DNA of 64,000 nt. Source: Gordonia polyisoprenivorans (GTDB lineage Bacteria > Actinomycetota > Actinomycetes > Mycobacteriales > Mycobacteriaceae). How positions within the stretch are numbered: the stretch's first letter is position 1; the number at the start of each line of letters is the position of its first letter. Location of the stretch: NCBI RefSeq assembly GCF_017654315.1, contig NZ_CP072203.1, positions 2,170,001 through 2,234,000 of the forward strand, written 5' to 3'. Below the pieces are notes generated by a model. The model did not search any database. It was not told where the DNA came from and was given only the letters and a program-made list of their open reading frames with translations. Shown here in pieces: positions 1 to 9,014 of this stretch. The position numbers were made by a program, and so were the translations under genes.

Positions 1-1
1 C

Positions 2-406
2 GCGCACACCGACACCGGCACCCCGAGACTCGCGGCGAGTGAGATCGCCGCCGTCGTGGGGGTTGCCGGTGTCGGTGTGGCGTGCGCATTGAGCCCCGCA
101 GGAATCGAGCACGGGCCGATCCTGTGTCCGTTCCGTCTGGTCACCGGATTGCCGTGTCCCGGGTGCGGATTGACCCGGTCCTGGGTCTACGGCGTCCACG
201 GCGACTGGGCGCAGTCCTTTGCCGCGCACCCGTTCGGGCTGCCGATGATCGCGGCGATCCTGGCACTCGCGATCACCGCGGTGATCTGCCGGGTGACCCG
301 CCGCCGACTACCCCGGCTGGAGCGGTTGCTGTGGAATCCGGTGGCCAAAGTGGTCGTGGCGGCGTGGCTGATCTTCGCGGTGGTGCGGATCATCCTGGTC
401 ATCTGA
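2..406 (+). CDS. DUF2752 small membrane protein (5' end may lie outside window)
   Basis: The protein carries the DUF2752 hallmark, a CPFRLVTGLPCPGCGLTRS segment (two Cys-containing turns followed by TRS), then two hydrophobic helices. The family has no established function; members are small integral membrane proteins. A GTG start at 56 gives 116 residues, but the frame is open without a stop to the left window edge, so the true start may be further left or outside. It converges on the asparagine synthetase gene, whose stop lies about 30 bases away. The family call is firm from the motif, the start is not. Confidence 0.75.
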   Translation, partial: AHTDTGTPRLAASEIAAVVGVAGVGVACALSPAGIEHGPILCPFRLVTGLPCPGCGLTRSWVYGVHGDWAQSFAAHPFGLPMIAAILALAITAVICRVTRRRLPRLERLLWNPVAKVVVAAWLIFAVVRIILVI

Positions 407-436
407 GCGGGGCGGGCGCCGACGCGGGCGCGCAGC

Positions 437-2278
437 TCAGTCGAGCACCAGCTCGGGGGAGTACATGTCGATCCAGTGATACAGGTCGAGCACCCGATCC
501 ATCTGGTTGCGCAGCCCGGTGTCGCAGGTTGCCGCATCGGCGGCGATCATCGCCGACACCGCGTCGCGGTCGACCAGCGCGAACACCTCATGATCGCGCT
601 CGCCGACCATGTCGGTGAGCTGATCCTGCAGCGTCTGGGTGTACTTGGTGTCCTGTGTGGACGGATACGGGCTCTTGGTGCGGTCGATCACCGACTGCGG
701 CAACACATGTGACGTCGCGTGGCGCAGCAGGCTCTTCTCCCGGCCGTCGAAGGTCTTCATCGACCACGGGGTGTTGTAGACGTACTCGACGAGCCGGTGG
801 TCGCAGAACGGGACGCGGACCTCGAGCCCCACGGCCATCGACGCACGATCCTTGCGGTCCAACAACATTCGGACGAATCGCGTCAGGTGGAGATGACTGA
901 ACCGGCGCATCCGCCGTTCGTCGTCGGATTCACCGTCGACGACGGGGATGGTGGCGAGCGCACTGGCATACTGGTCGGCGATATAGTTCTCGACGTCGAG
1001 ACGCCGTTGGAGATCGCCGGAGAGCATCGCGTGACGATCGCGCGTCATCGCCGAGGAGAAGGCCAGCCACGGGAAAGTGTCTGCGGCGCGGGCATTCTCG
1101 TCGAAGAACCAGCGGTACCCGCCGAAGACCTCGTCGGCCGACTCGCCCGACAGGGCGACCGTCGACTCCGAGCGGATCGCGCGGAACAGCAGGTAGAGCG
1201 AGGTGTCCATGTCGCCGAGCCCGGCGGGGATGTCGCGGGCGCCGATCACCGCACGCCGGACCTCCGGGTCGGTGAGGTCGGCCGGGTTCAGCACGACGTC
1301 ACGGTGCATCGATCCGACATGCGCGGCGACGTCACGCACGAACGGCGAGTCCGGGGTGTCGCGCATCTCGTCGGGGGTGAAGTTCTCTTCCTGTTCGGCG
1401 AAGTCCACCGAATAGCTGTGCACGCGTTGGCCTTCGGAGCCCAGGCGGGCGGCAGCCAAACCGGTCAGGGCGCTGGAGTCCAGGCCGCCGGAGAGCAGTA
1501 CGCAGCGCGGCACGTCGGCGACGAGCTGTCGATCGACGATATCGGTGAGCAACTCGCGAACCGTCGCGACCGACGTCTCGAGGTCGTCGTCGTGGCCGTG
1601 CGCCGGCAACGACCAGTAGGTGCGGGTGCGCAGGCCGTCGCGGCGGACGGTGACGATGGTGCCCGGCTCCACCTCGGAGATGTTGCGCCACAACGACCAT
1701 CCCGGCGCCTTGGTCATCGCGAACAGCTCGCGCAGACCGTCGAGGTCGACGGTGTGGGGGACCAGAGGGTTGGCGAGGATGGCCTTGGGCTCCGAGCCGA
1801 AGACGACGCCGTCGTCGGTGCGGGAGAAGTAGAAGGGCTTGATGCCCAGGCGATCACGCACCATGGTCAGTTCTTCGGTCCGCCCGTCCCAGATGGCGAA
1901 GGCATACATGCCGTTGAGGCGATCGGCCACCTCGGCACCCCACTGCACGTAGCCGCGCAACACCACCTCGGTGTCCGAGTCGGTGACGAATTCGTGTCCG
2001 AGGGAACGCAATTCGGTACGCAACTCGCGGAAGTTGTACGTTTCGCCGCTGTAGACGATCGCCAAGGTACCGGCCGGGGTCTGCACCGTCATCGGCTGAT
2101 GGCCGAGGGGGAGGTCGATGATGGCCAGGCGTCGGTGACCCAGCCCGACGTGCGGCTCGAGATACGTGCCGACGTCGTCGGGGCCACGGAGCGCCATCGT
2201 CGAGGTCATCGCCTCGATGACGTGGCTCTCGCGTCGTAGATCGTGGTCGAAACCCACCCATCCGGTGATACCGCACAT
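437..2278 (-). CDS. asnB: Asparagine synthetase (glutamine-hydrolysing)
   Basis: Converts aspartate, glutamine and ATP to asparagine and glutamate in the cytoplasm. The 613-residue protein has the two expected parts: an N-terminal class II glutamine amidotransferase domain (about residues 1-210) and a C-terminal ATP-pyrophosphatase synthetase domain with the SGGLDS loop near residue 262. The ATG at 2278 is chosen because it places the catalytic Cys at position 2 (MCGITGW), as the mature enzyme requires; an in-frame ATG three codons upstream is less likely. A GAGAGG ribosome site lies about 8 bases before this start. It is a single gene with its own AT-rich upstream region. A natural-product amidotransferase of the same fold is possible but nothing nearby suggests one. 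Confidence 0.9.
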   Translation of the reverse strand: MCGITGWVGFDHDLRRESHVIEAMTSTMALRGPDDVGTYLEPHVGLGHRRLAIIDLPLGHQPMTVQTPAGTLAIVYSGETYNFRELRTELRSLGHEFVTDSDTEVVLRGYVQWGAEVADRLNGMYAFAIWDGRTEELTMVRDRLGIKPFYFSRTDDGVVFGSEPKAILANPLVPHTVDLDGLRELFAMTKAPGWSLWRNISEVEPGTIVTVRRDGLRTRTYWSLPAHGHDDDLETSVATVRELLTDIVDRQLVADVPRCVLLSGGLDSSALTGLAAARLGSEGQRVHSYSVDFAEQEENFTPDEMRDTPDSPFVRDVAAHVGSMHRDVVLNPADLTDPEVRRAVIGARDIPAGLGDMDTSLYLLFRAIRSESTVALSGESADEVFGGYRWFFDENARAADTFPWLAFSSAMTRDRHAMLSGDLQRRLDVENYIADQYASALATIPVVDGESDDERRMRRFSHLHLTRFVRMLLDRKDRASMAVGLEVRVPFCDHRLVEYVYNTPWSMKTFDGREKSLLRHATSHVLPQSVIDRTKSPYPSTQDTKYTQTLQDQLTDMVGERDHEVFALVDRDAVSAMIAADAATCDTGLRNQMDRVLDLYHWIDMYSPELVLD

Positions 2279-2296
2279 AGAACGCACCTCTCGATT

Positions 2297-2325
2297 TCAT
2301 TAGAGAAACTAACTATCTTCGTAAA
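2297..2325 (-). promoter_or_regulatory. Candidate asnB promoter
   Basis: In the AT-rich gap upstream of asnB the minus strand reads TTTACG (2320-2325), a 17-base spacer, then TAATGA (2297-2302). Position and spacing fit a housekeeping sigma promoter with a leader of about 15-20 bases carrying the GAGAGG ribosome site. The match to consensus is moderate. Confidence 0.4.
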
Positions 2326-2401
2326 CCCGTTGTAACACGAGGTCCCGAAGACGTCGAGAAAGCGTGGTGAGATGTCGGTGTTGCCGGATATGCCCGACGG
2401 C

Positions 2402-2743
2402 TCAGAGGATCTCGTCGATTGCGTCGAGGGGGCGGGCGAGGCGGGTGCCCTTGTCGGTGACGACGAACGGTCGCTCGACGAGGATCGGGTGCGCGACCAT
2501 CGCGTCGAGCAGATCGGACTCCGACGCCGAGGCGAGATCGAGGTCCTTGTAGAGCGATTCACGCTTGCGTGCCGCCTGGTGCGCGGTCAGGCCTGCGTCG
2601 GCGAAGAGTGTCTCGAGTTGGGCCCGCGTGTACGGCTCGTCGAGGTACTTGACGACGGTCGGCTCGATGCCGGCCTCACGGAGCTTGTCCAGGGCCTTGC
2701 GGGACGTCGAGCAGCGTGGGTTGTGGTAGATCGTCGCGTTCAC
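2402..2743 (-). CDS. arsC: ArsC-family (glutaredoxin-type) arsenate reductase-like protein
   Basis: A 113-residue thioredoxin-fold protein of the ArsC/YffB family. The motif HNPRCSTSR near the N-terminus carries the single catalytic Cys (residue 11) used by glutathione/mycothiol-linked arsenate reductases. GTG at 2743 is preferred over the GTG three codons earlier because family members begin only a few residues before the first beta strand. It follows the MFS gene by 10 bases on the same strand, so the two are probably cotranscribed. No other ars gene is present, so arsenate as substrate is a family-level inference; some ArsC-like proteins have other or unknown roles. Confidence 0.75.
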   Translation of the reverse strand: MNATIYHNPRCSTSRKALDKLREAGIEPTVVKYLDEPYTRAQLETLFADAGLTAHQAARKRESLYKDLDLASASESDLLDAMVAHPILVERPFVVTDKGTRLARPLDAIDEIL

Positions 2744-2753
2744 CCGACCCACC

Positions 2754-3929
2754 CTATTCCAGTGCGCCGGCGCGTCCGGGCAGCCGTGCGGTCAATGCCA
2801 GGGCGACCGTCGCGCACAGTGCGCCGACGACGATCGGGGCCAGCACGCCCGCTCTGTCGATGGCCTGCGCGCCGACGAGCGCGCCCACGCCGATGGCCAG
2901 GTTGAAGGCCGTCGAATACACGGTGGTCGCGGCCTCGCGGTGGGCGGGCGCGGTCCGCAGCACGGTCGTCTGCAATCCGATGGGGATGGCGGCGTAGCCG
3001 ACGGCCCACACCATCAGCGCAACCAGGGCAAGGGGCGGGACTGTGGTGGTCGCCGCCACCAGCCACAGTGCCACCGCGAGTACCCCGATTACCGTCGCGA
3101 GGCCCGCACGGGCGGAGGTGAGGCGGGTGAGCAGGGCTCCGGCGGCGAAGTTGCCGGCGACGCCCGCGGCCCCCATCACCAGGAGCACGGCACTGACCAG
3201 GTCGTCGTCGATGCCGATACCGTCGACGATCAGCGGTGTCACGTAGGTGTAGGCGGCGTACGCACCGGTGATCACGACGGCGGTGATGACCACCGTGAGC
3301 CGCAGGTCGCGGTTGCGCAGCATCGACGGCAACCGTCGCAACGCGACCCCGCCTGCGGGCCGGGTCGGCCCGAGCAGCGTTGCGAGGGCTGCGAGGGTCA
3401 ACGCCGACAACCCGGCCAGCGCCCAGAAGGCGGCCCGCCAGCCGAGTTGCTGGCCGGCCAGGGTGCCCAACGGCACGCCCAGCACCGAGGCGATCGACAC
3501 CCCGGAGAAGGTGATCGTGGTGGCGCGCACCGCATATCGCGGTGGCACGAGCAGCAGGGTGGTCGGCGCCACGATCGTCCACAGCAGCCCGAGAGCGCCG
3601 CCGATCAGCACCCGCACGATGATCAGCGTCGCGAAACCCGGGGCCATCGCGGTGAGCGCGTTGCCGAGGGTGAAGACCGTCATCACCGCGATCAGCAGCA
3701 GTCGCCGATCTACGCGCCGGGTCGTCGTCGACAACGTGGGCGCAGCGATCGCGGCGACGAAGGCGACCGCGGTGACCACCAAGCCGACCGAACCGTCGGA
3801 GACCCCGAGATCGGCGGCCATCGGCTGCAACAGGCCGATCGGCATGATCTCGGTGGTCGTGACGGTGAACACGCCCAAGCCGAGTGCGCCGACAGCGGCC
3901 CAGGTGCGGGCGCTGACGCGGTCGGTCAC
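2754..3929 (-). CDS. MFS transporter, DHA1-type efflux pump
   Basis: A 391-residue protein with the twelve hydrophobic segments of the major facilitator superfamily. The N-terminal stretch with VTTTEIMPIGLL matches the DHA1 branch that includes sugar-efflux and chloramphenicol-type pumps. Substrate cannot be read from sequence. GTG at 3929 is chosen over an ATG 22 codons upstream because a perfect AGGAGG (3937-3942) lies 7 bases before it, and the upstream ATG would fall inside the hairpin that follows prs. The ArsC-like gene follows by 10 bases. Confidence 0.8.
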   Translation of the reverse strand: MTDRVSARTWAAVGALGLGVFTVTTTEIMPIGLLQPMAADLGVSDGSVGLVVTAVAFVAAIAAPTLSTTTRRVDRRLLLIAVMTVFTLGNALTAMAPGFATLIIVRVLIGGALGLLWTIVAPTTLLLVPPRYAVRATTITFSGVSIASVLGVPLGTLAGQQLGWRAAFWALAGLSALTLAALATLLGPTRPAGGVALRRLPSMLRNRDLRLTVVITAVVITGAYAAYTYVTPLIVDGIGIDDDLVSAVLLVMGAAGVAGNFAAGALLTRLTSARAGLATVIGVLAVALWLVAATTTVPPLALVALMVWAVGYAAIPIGLQTTVLRTAPAHREAATTVYSTAFNLAIGVGALVGAQAIDRAGVLAPIVVGALCATVALALTARLPGRAGALE

Positions 3930-3969
3930 GGGCGATCCTCCTCTCGCGGTCGGGCAGGGAAGGGCGACA

Positions 3970-4016
3970 CGACTGCGGGCCGCCTCGACCATCATGATCG
4001 TGGCGGCCCGCAGTCG
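3970..4016 (-). terminator. Perfect 15-bp hairpin downstream of prs
   Basis: Arms 3970-3984 and 4002-4016 are exact inverted repeats (CGACTGCGGGCCGCC) around a 17-base loop, 32 bases after the prs stop. There is no T tract, as is common for actinobacterial terminators. It separates the glmU-prs unit from the MFS-arsC unit. Confidence 0.7.
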
Positions 4017-4047
4017 CAGGACGAAGGCGCGGTGCCGGTGCTAACGG

Positions 4048-5025
4048 TCAGGCGATGCCGTCGAAAAGACTTGTCACCGATCCATTTTCGAAAACCTCGC
4101 GGATGGTCTGGGCCAGCAGCGGGGCGATCGAGAGCACGGTGAGCTGTTCGAAGTGCTTCTCCGGCGGGATCGGCAGGGTGTCGGTGGCGATGACCTCGGT
4201 CGCCCCGCAGTTGGCGAGGCGCTCGGCGGCCGGGTCGGAGAACACGGCGTGTGTGGTGGCGATGACGACGTCGCCGGCACCGGCATCCTTGAGCTTGCTG
4301 ACGGCGCCGGCGATCGTGCCGCCGGTGTCGATCATGTCGTCGATCAGCACGCAGGTGCGGCCCTCGACCTCACCGACAACACGGTGTGCGACAACCTGAT
4401 TGGCGACCATCGGGTCGCGGGTCTTGTGGATGAACGCCACCGGGGCGCCGCCGAGGGCGTCGGCCCACTTCTCGGCCACCCGCACGCGTCCGGAGTCGGG
4501 GGAGACGATGGCGATGTTGTCGGTGCCGTACTTCTCGCGGACGTACTCCGAGAGCTGCCCGAGGGCGTGCATGTGATCGACCGGCCCGTCGAAGAAGCCC
4601 TGGATCTGATCGGTGTGCAGGTCGACGGTGATGATGCGATCGGCGCCCGCGGTCTTCATCAGATCGGCGATCAGGCGAGCCGAGATCGGTTCGCGGCCAC
4701 GGTGCTTCTTGTCCTGACGGGCATACGGATAGAACGGCAGGATGACGCTGATGCGCTTGGCCGATCCGCGCTTGAGCGCGTCGATCATGATGAGTGCTTC
4801 CATCACCCACTCGTTGAGCGGGGCCGGGCAGCTCTGCAGCACGAAGGCATCCGACCCGCGCACCGACTCCTCGAAGCGGACGAACAACTCGCCGTTGGCG
4901 AAGTTGCGCGCGGTCTGCGGCGTCAGCTTGATGCCGAGTTCGTCGGCAACGGCCTGCGCGAGCTCGGGGTGCGCACGCCCCGCGAACAGCATCAGGTTCT
5001 TCTGGTTGTCGGTCGTCCAGGTCAT
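4048..5025 (-). CDS. prs: Ribose-phosphate pyrophosphokinase
   Basis: Makes PRPP from ribose 5-phosphate and ATP, feeding purine, pyrimidine, histidine and, in Mycobacteriales, decaprenyl-phosphoryl-arabinose synthesis. At 325 residues it is the usual length. The PRPP-binding loop VLIDDMIDTGGT and the flexible SPDSGRVR segment are intact. ATG at 5025 begins MTWTTDNQKN, the usual N-terminus; an open frame continues upstream but has no family similarity. It follows glmU on the same strand with an 82-base gap, the order seen in M. tuberculosis (Rv1018c-Rv1017c), and ends at a strong hairpin. Confidence 0.95.
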   Translation of the reverse strand: MTWTTDNQKNLMLFAGRAHPELAQAVADELGIKLTPQTARNFANGELFVRFEESVRGSDAFVLQSCPAPLNEWVMEALIMIDALKRGSAKRISVILPFYPYARQDKKHRGREPISARLIADLMKTAGADRIITVDLHTDQIQGFFDGPVDHMHALGQLSEYVREKYGTDNIAIVSPDSGRVRVAEKWADALGGAPVAFIHKTRDPMVANQVVAHRVVGEVEGRTCVLIDDMIDTGGTIAGAVSKLKDAGAGDVVIATTHAVFSDPAAERLANCGATEVIATDTLPIPPEKHFEQLTVLSIAPLLAQTIREVFENGSVTSLFDGIA

Positions 5026-5107
5026 GGAAACTCTTCTACTCGGGGCTGGTGGTCGGGACTCGATGGTGTTCTGATCGGGTGGTGGCCCAGACTGCAGGCG
5101 GATTCGC

Positions 5108-6610
5108 CTACGGTCGCCGTGTTTCGTCGATGGTGGTCTCGTCGATGGTGGGTGCCGAGGGCGTCTCGGCGGCCGCGCGAGCGGCCTGCGCGGCGGCCGT
5201 GTCCGGACGCTTGCGGACCACCCAGTCCTCGATGTTGCGTTGTGCACCTGCCGAGACCGCGAGGGCGCCGGGCGGGACGTCGTCGCGCACGACGGTACCC
5301 GCACCGGTGTACGCGCCGTCACCGATCTGTACAGGTGCGACGAACATATTGTCAGAACCGGTCCGGCAGTTCGAACCGATGACCGTTTGATGCTTGTTCA
5401 CCCCGTCGTAATTGACGAAGACGCTCGAGGCGCCGATGTTGGATTCGTCACCGATCCGCGCGTCCCCGACATAGGTGAGGTGGGGGATCTTGCTGCCCGC
5501 ACCGATGACCGCGTTCTTGGTCTCGACGAAGGTGCCGATCTTGCCGCCGACGCCGAGGACCGTGCCCGGGCGCAGGTAGGCGAAAGGGCCGACCAGCGCG
5601 TTGTCGCTGATGGCAGCACTACTGCCGTGGGTGCGGATGACCTGCGCACCACGTCCGACGACGACGTCGGTGAGCGTGCAGTCCGGTCCGATGACGGCGT
5701 CCTCGCCGATCGTGGTCGCGCCCTGCAGCTGGGTTCCCGGCTCGATCCGCACGTCTTCGGCGATCGTGACGTCGACGTCGATCCACGTGGTCGCCGGGTC
5801 GACGACGCTCACCCCGGCGAGCTGATGACGACGCACGATCCGTCGATTGAGTTCAGCTGCCAGCTCGGCGAGCTGCGCGCGGTCGTTGCATCCGGCGACG
5901 AGCATCGGATCGTCAACAGTGAAGCCGTGCACCGACTTTCCGGATTCACGGGCGATCTCGACGACGTCGGTGAGGTAGTACTCGCCCTGGGCGTTATGGG
6001 TGGAGAGCCCGCGGAGCGCGGTGCGCAGCGCGGTCGCGTCGAAGGCGTAGACCCCGGCATTGACCTCCGTGATCGCCAACTGTTCGGGGGAGGCGTCCTT
6101 GTGTTCGACGATCGCGTGGACCCCGCCGTCGTCGTCGCGGACGATGCGTCCGTAGCCGGTCGGGTCGCCGGCGTGGAACCCGGTGACCGTGACCGCGGCG
6201 CCACCGTTGGCGGAATGGGTCTCGACGAGGGCACGTAGCGTCGGCCCGTCGAGCAGGGGTACGTCGGCGGCGGTGACCACGACGGTGCCGGTGAAGTCGT
6301 CGGGTAGCGCTTGAAGGCCGGCCCGGGCGGCGTCACCGGTACCGAGCGGTTGGTCCTGGACGGCGACCGAGACCGGAACGCCGAGCGACTGCGAGGTGGA
6401 TTCCACCGCCGCGGTCACCCGCTCACGTTCGTGTCCGACGACGGCGATGACGTGCGCGGCGCCGAGGTCGGCGGCGGCATGCAGGGCGTGCCCGAGCAGG
6501 CTGCGACCGGCGATGGTGTGCAGGATCTTCGGGGTCTTGGACCGCATACGGGTACCGGCACCGGCGGCGAGGACGATGACGGCGGTCGTCGTGGGGGACG
6601 TCTGTGTCAT
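5108..6610 (-). CDS. glmU: Bifunctional UDP-N-acetylglucosamine pyrophosphorylase / glucosamine-1-phosphate N-acetyltransferase
   Basis: Makes UDP-GlcNAc for peptidoglycan and arabinogalactan linker synthesis. The 500-residue protein starts with the nucleotidyltransferase motif LAAGAGTRM and a KTPK segment, then after about residue 260 shows the hexapeptide repeats of a left-handed beta helix acetyltransferase, ending in a charged tail. ATG at 6610 is preceded at 5 bases by GGAGG. First gene of the glmU-prs unit, divergent from the FabG-like gene with a 211-base shared upstream region. A TACTAT element on the minus strand near 6714 is a possible -10 box. Confidence 0.96.
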   Translation of the reverse strand: MTQTSPTTTAVIVLAAGAGTRMRSKTPKILHTIAGRSLLGHALHAAADLGAAHVIAVVGHERERVTAAVESTSQSLGVPVSVAVQDQPLGTGDAARAGLQALPDDFTGTVVVTAADVPLLDGPTLRALVETHSANGGAAVTVTGFHAGDPTGYGRIVRDDDGGVHAIVEHKDASPEQLAITEVNAGVYAFDATALRTALRGLSTHNAQGEYYLTDVVEIARESGKSVHGFTVDDPMLVAGCNDRAQLAELAAELNRRIVRRHQLAGVSVVDPATTWIDVDVTIAEDVRIEPGTQLQGATTIGEDAVIGPDCTLTDVVVGRGAQVIRTHGSSAAISDNALVGPFAYLRPGTVLGVGGKIGTFVETKNAVIGAGSKIPHLTYVGDARIGDESNIGASSVFVNYDGVNKHQTVIGSNCRTGSDNMFVAPVQIGDGAYTGAGTVVRDDVPPGALAVSAGAQRNIEDWVVRKRPDTAAAQAARAAAETPSAPTIDETTIDETRRP

Positions 6611-6821
6611 GTCGACCTCCGATGGAGCTGGTCTGTGGGTGCGTTGGCGTCGGGCGGGAGTCGCGCGTCGAGACGATCCGGCGCCGGCCCCGCCGCACGG
6701 CAACGGCCCGATAGTACTGACCGGTTCGCGGCCGCCGACCGGCGTCCCCCGGCAGGAATGCTGCCTGATAGAACCAAAGGGACCCACATCACACCCGATG
6801 ATCAGCAATGAAGGGAAGCCG

Positions 6822-7577
6822 ATGAGCACCCAGAAGACAGCAATCGTGACCGGTTCGGCACGCGGGATCGGTGCAGCCGTCGCCAAGCGACTGGCCGCCG
6901 ACGGGCTGGCCGTGGCGGTTCTCGACCTCGACGAGGCGAACTGCGCCGACACGGTCAACGCCATCACCGAGGCCGGGGGCAAGGCCATCGCCGTCGGTGC
7001 CAATGTGGCCGACGAGGCGTCGGTTGCCGCGGCGGTCGACAAGGTCGTCGCCGAACTCGGCGCCCCGACCGTCGTCGTCAACAACGCCGGCGTCCTGCGC
7101 GACAACCTGCTGTTCAAGATGAGTGTCGACGACTGGGACACCGTGCTGGCCGTTCACCTGCGCGGTGCGTTCAACGTCACTAAGGCCGCCCAGAAGCACA
7201 TGGTCGACGCCGGCTGGGGTCGCATCGTGAACCTGTCGAGCACCTCGGCGCTCGGCAACCGCGGGCAGGCCAACTACTCGGCGGCCAAGGCGGGCATGCA
7301 GGGCTTCACCAAGACCCTCGCGATCGAACTCGGCAAGTTCGGCGTCACCGCCAACGCCATTGCGCCGGGCTTCATCGAGACCGACATGACCGCTGCCACC
7401 GCGGCCCGCGTCGGCATGGACTTCGAGGAGTTCAAGAAGCTCAGCGCCTCCCAGATCCCGGTCAACCGCACCGGCGTGCCAGAGGACATCGCCCACACCG
7501 CGTCGTTCTTCGTCAGCGAAGGCGCCGGATTCGTCTCCGGTCAGGTCATCTACGTCGCCGGCGGCCCCAAGGACTGA
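6822..7577 (+). CDS. fabG: SDR-family 3-oxoacyl-ACP reductase-like protein
   Basis: A 251-residue short-chain dehydrogenase with the NAD(P) motif TGSARGIG, the NNAG motif, the catalytic Ser and YSAAK (Tyr-x-x-x-Lys), and a C-terminal VAGG. Best match by eye is the FabG group that reduces 3-oxoacyl thioesters, but many such paralogues act on other substrates. ATG at 6822 follows AAGGGA by 5 bases. It stands alone, divergent from glmU, and ends 10 bases before a long terminator-like hairpin. Confidence 0.8.
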   Translation: MSTQKTAIVTGSARGIGAAVAKRLAADGLAVAVLDLDEANCADTVNAITEAGGKAIAVGANVADEASVAAAVDKVVAELGAPTVVVNNAGVLRDNLLFKMSVDDWDTVLAVHLRGAFNVTKAAQKHMVDAGWGRIVNLSSTSALGNRGQANYSAAKAGMQGFTKTLAIELGKFGVTANAIAPGFIETDMTAATAARVGMDFEEFKKLSASQIPVNRTGVPEDIAHTASFFVSEGAGFVSGQVIYVAGGPKD

Positions 7578-7587
7578 CCTCCGAGCC

Positions 7588-7652
7588 TCCCGCTGCTCCG
7601 TTTCCTTCCGCGCGTCGACCTGATCGAGCGGGAGGGAAACGGACTAGCGGGA
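7588..7652 (+). terminator. Terminator-like hairpin between fabG and tRNA-Gln
   Basis: Two 22-base arms (7588-7609 and 7631-7652) are complementary except for three positions and enclose a 21-base loop. The hairpin begins 10 bases after the FabG-like stop codon and lies just ahead of the tRNA gene. No T tract follows. Confidence 0.65.
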
Positions 7653-7702
7653 ATCGATGCGGACCCACGCGCCGCCCTGTGGCACAATCAGGTCCGCGTT
7701 AT

Positions 7703-7774
7703 TCCCCCATGGTGTAATCGGCAACACTTCTGATTTTGGTTCAGGCATTCCAGGTTCGAGTCCTGGTGGGGGAG
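7703..7774 (+). tRNA. tRNA-Gln (anticodon TTG)
   Basis: The acceptor arms TCCCCCA (7703-7709) and TGGGGGA (7767-7773) pair perfectly. The T arm is CCAGG-TTCGAGT-CCTGG, and the anticodon stem TCTGA/TCAGG closes a 7-base loop with TTG at 7736-7738, reading CAA. The D arm GTGT...ACAC is intact. The 3' CCA is not encoded (GCCC follows), so it must be added after transcription. Confidence 0.95.
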
Positions 7775-7783
7775 CCCTTCACT

Positions 7784-7879
7784 GCCGACAGCGCTCTCTA
7801 TTCCGCCGACAGCGCCCTGCCCCTTGCCGACAGCGCTCACCATCGCGACGACAGCGCTCTGTATTCCGCTGACAGCGCC
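7784..7879 (+). repeat. Five-copy 21-bp tandem repeat next to tRNA-Gln
   Basis: The 12-base core GCCGACAGCGCT recurs at 7784, 7805, 7826, 7847 and 7868, a period of exactly 21 bases, with minor changes in copies 2, 4 and 5. The 9-base parts between cores are partly conserved (CTCTATTCC in copies 1 and 4). The array fills most of the gap between the tRNA and the 3' end of the convergent lipoprotein gene and lies outside any supported gene. Confidence 0.85.
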
Positions 7880-7898
7880 GAAACCCGCCGCCGTCCGC

Positions 7899-8725
7899 TC
7901 ATCGACAGATGTCGGTCGGCGAGGTGTTGCTGCCGATCTTGAGCTTGCGGTACGCCCGAACGCCATTGCACATGCCGATGTCGGAGGCCACCAGCGTGTA
8001 TCGCGAGCTGGGGCCAGTCGTGGAGCAACCGATGCCCGTGCCGAACGCGACGTCGTTGCCCCAACCCTGCCAGGTGATCTGATCGATGGAGTTCGAGCAG
8101 GAACCCAGCGAAATCGAGCTGGGTTGGGCTGTGTCATAACCGGTTTCATTCTCCGATCCGGCTGCGCCGAGCACCACCGCCGATGCCGCCGGGGTCGATG
8201 ACGGCGCCGTCGTCTGAGCGCTCGCCCACGACTGTGGCCCGATCCCGATCGCCGACTCCTCGGTGACCATCGCGCCGTTCTGGATCACCTGGAAGCCGGT
8301 GCCGGTGATCACATAGCGGGCGCTGTCGGCAACGTTGACAGCCACATAGCCGGTGCCTTGGGGTAGACCTCGTAGAGCTCGATGTTGGCGCCGTCGGCGA
8401 TCCGGTAGCCGCGGTAATAGAGCCGGTTGATCTCACTGCGGCACACGACCAGTGCGGACTTGGCGGTCCGCATGTACATCTCGGCACGGTCGGTGCCACG
8501 GCACCGCGCTTTGCCGTTGTAGGCGGTGAAACCCTGCACATCGACGTCGCTCGCCGGTACGAGCGGCACAGTCGTCGGCGTCGTGGCGGTTGGTGGTGCT
8601 CCGGTCGAATGCGCCGACGTCACCGACGGTGGGGAGCCGCTGGGTGTCCCCGACGTCGTGCAGCCGGTCAACGCCACTGCCGTCGCCACGCAGAGAATTG
8701 CACCCGCGATCGCGAGTCTTCTCAT
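7899..8725 (-). pseudogene. Secreted lipoprotein of unknown function, frameshifted
   Basis: The first part (8725 to about 8357) encodes a lipoprotein signal (MRRLAIAGAILCVA..., lipobox LTGC), a Thr/Ser/Pro-rich linker and a globular start ending ...NIELYEVYPK. The continuation, GTGYVAVNVADSARYVI and onward to a C-terminal domain with paired Cys residues, is in a different frame. At about 8356-8361 the minus strand reads CCCAAGGCACCGG; one extra G would join the two frames smoothly into about 275 residues. ATG at 8725 has a GTGGGAG ribosome site. I do not recognise the family beyond an exported actinobacterial lipoprotein. Either a recent pseudogene or a one-base sequencing error in a G run. 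Confidence 0.7.
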
Positions 8726-8908
8726 GGTCTCCCACCTCGAGCCGATCGGTGTTTGGTCACGAATGAATAGCACGCGACCGGGCTGCCCGCGGTACGCATG
8801 CGGCGCCAACATCGGCAATCCACCCGAACGTATGACACCCCCGGGCGTATGAACGGCCGACCCTGCTGCGCCTCATCCTCAACGCAAGGTCGGTGAATGC
8901 CGAAACCG

Positions 8909-8937
8909 TTGACAATCTCTACGGATATGAATATCGT
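8909..8937 (+). promoter_or_regulatory. Candidate promoter of the vanillate operon
   Basis: A perfect TTGACA (8909-8914) is followed after 17 bases by TATCGT (8932-8937), in a locally AT-rich segment about 78 bases before vanA. The palindrome at 8953-8976 lies directly downstream, in the right place for a repressor to block it. Confidence 0.6.
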
Positions 8938-8952
8938 GTGCTCCACGTCACC

Positions 8953-8976
8953 AACTATCTACATACATAGGTAGTT
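8953..8976 (+). promoter_or_regulatory. Palindromic operator candidate upstream of vanA
   Basis: A 24-base imperfect palindrome with arms AACTATCTA and TAGGTAGTT (9 of 12 symmetric pairs match), placed about 16 bases after the candidate -10 box and 38 bases before the vanA start. Its AT-rich symmetric form suits a PadR, GntR or MarR repressor as used for van genes in actinobacteria. No such regulator is encoded next to it. Confidence 0.5.
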
Positions 8977-9014
8977 CACACACGCGATGCAGCCCATCGT
9001 ATGAAGGACACGCC

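Noticed and set aside
719..2239. 506-codon open frame on the plus strand over asnB
   Set aside because: Antisense shadow of a high-GC gene; no family motifs, and asnB on the other strand is certain. Similar long shadows over prs, mfd and the ABC operon were dropped for the same reason.
7703..7774. tRNA-Gln as attachment site of an integrated element
   Set aside because: I see no second copy of the tRNA 3' end in the window and no integrase gene, so the accessory block cannot be called an integrative element.
7784..7879. Tandem repeats considered as a CRISPR array
   Set aside because: Repeat cores are about 12 bases with 9-base partly conserved intervals; no unique spacers, leader or cas genes.
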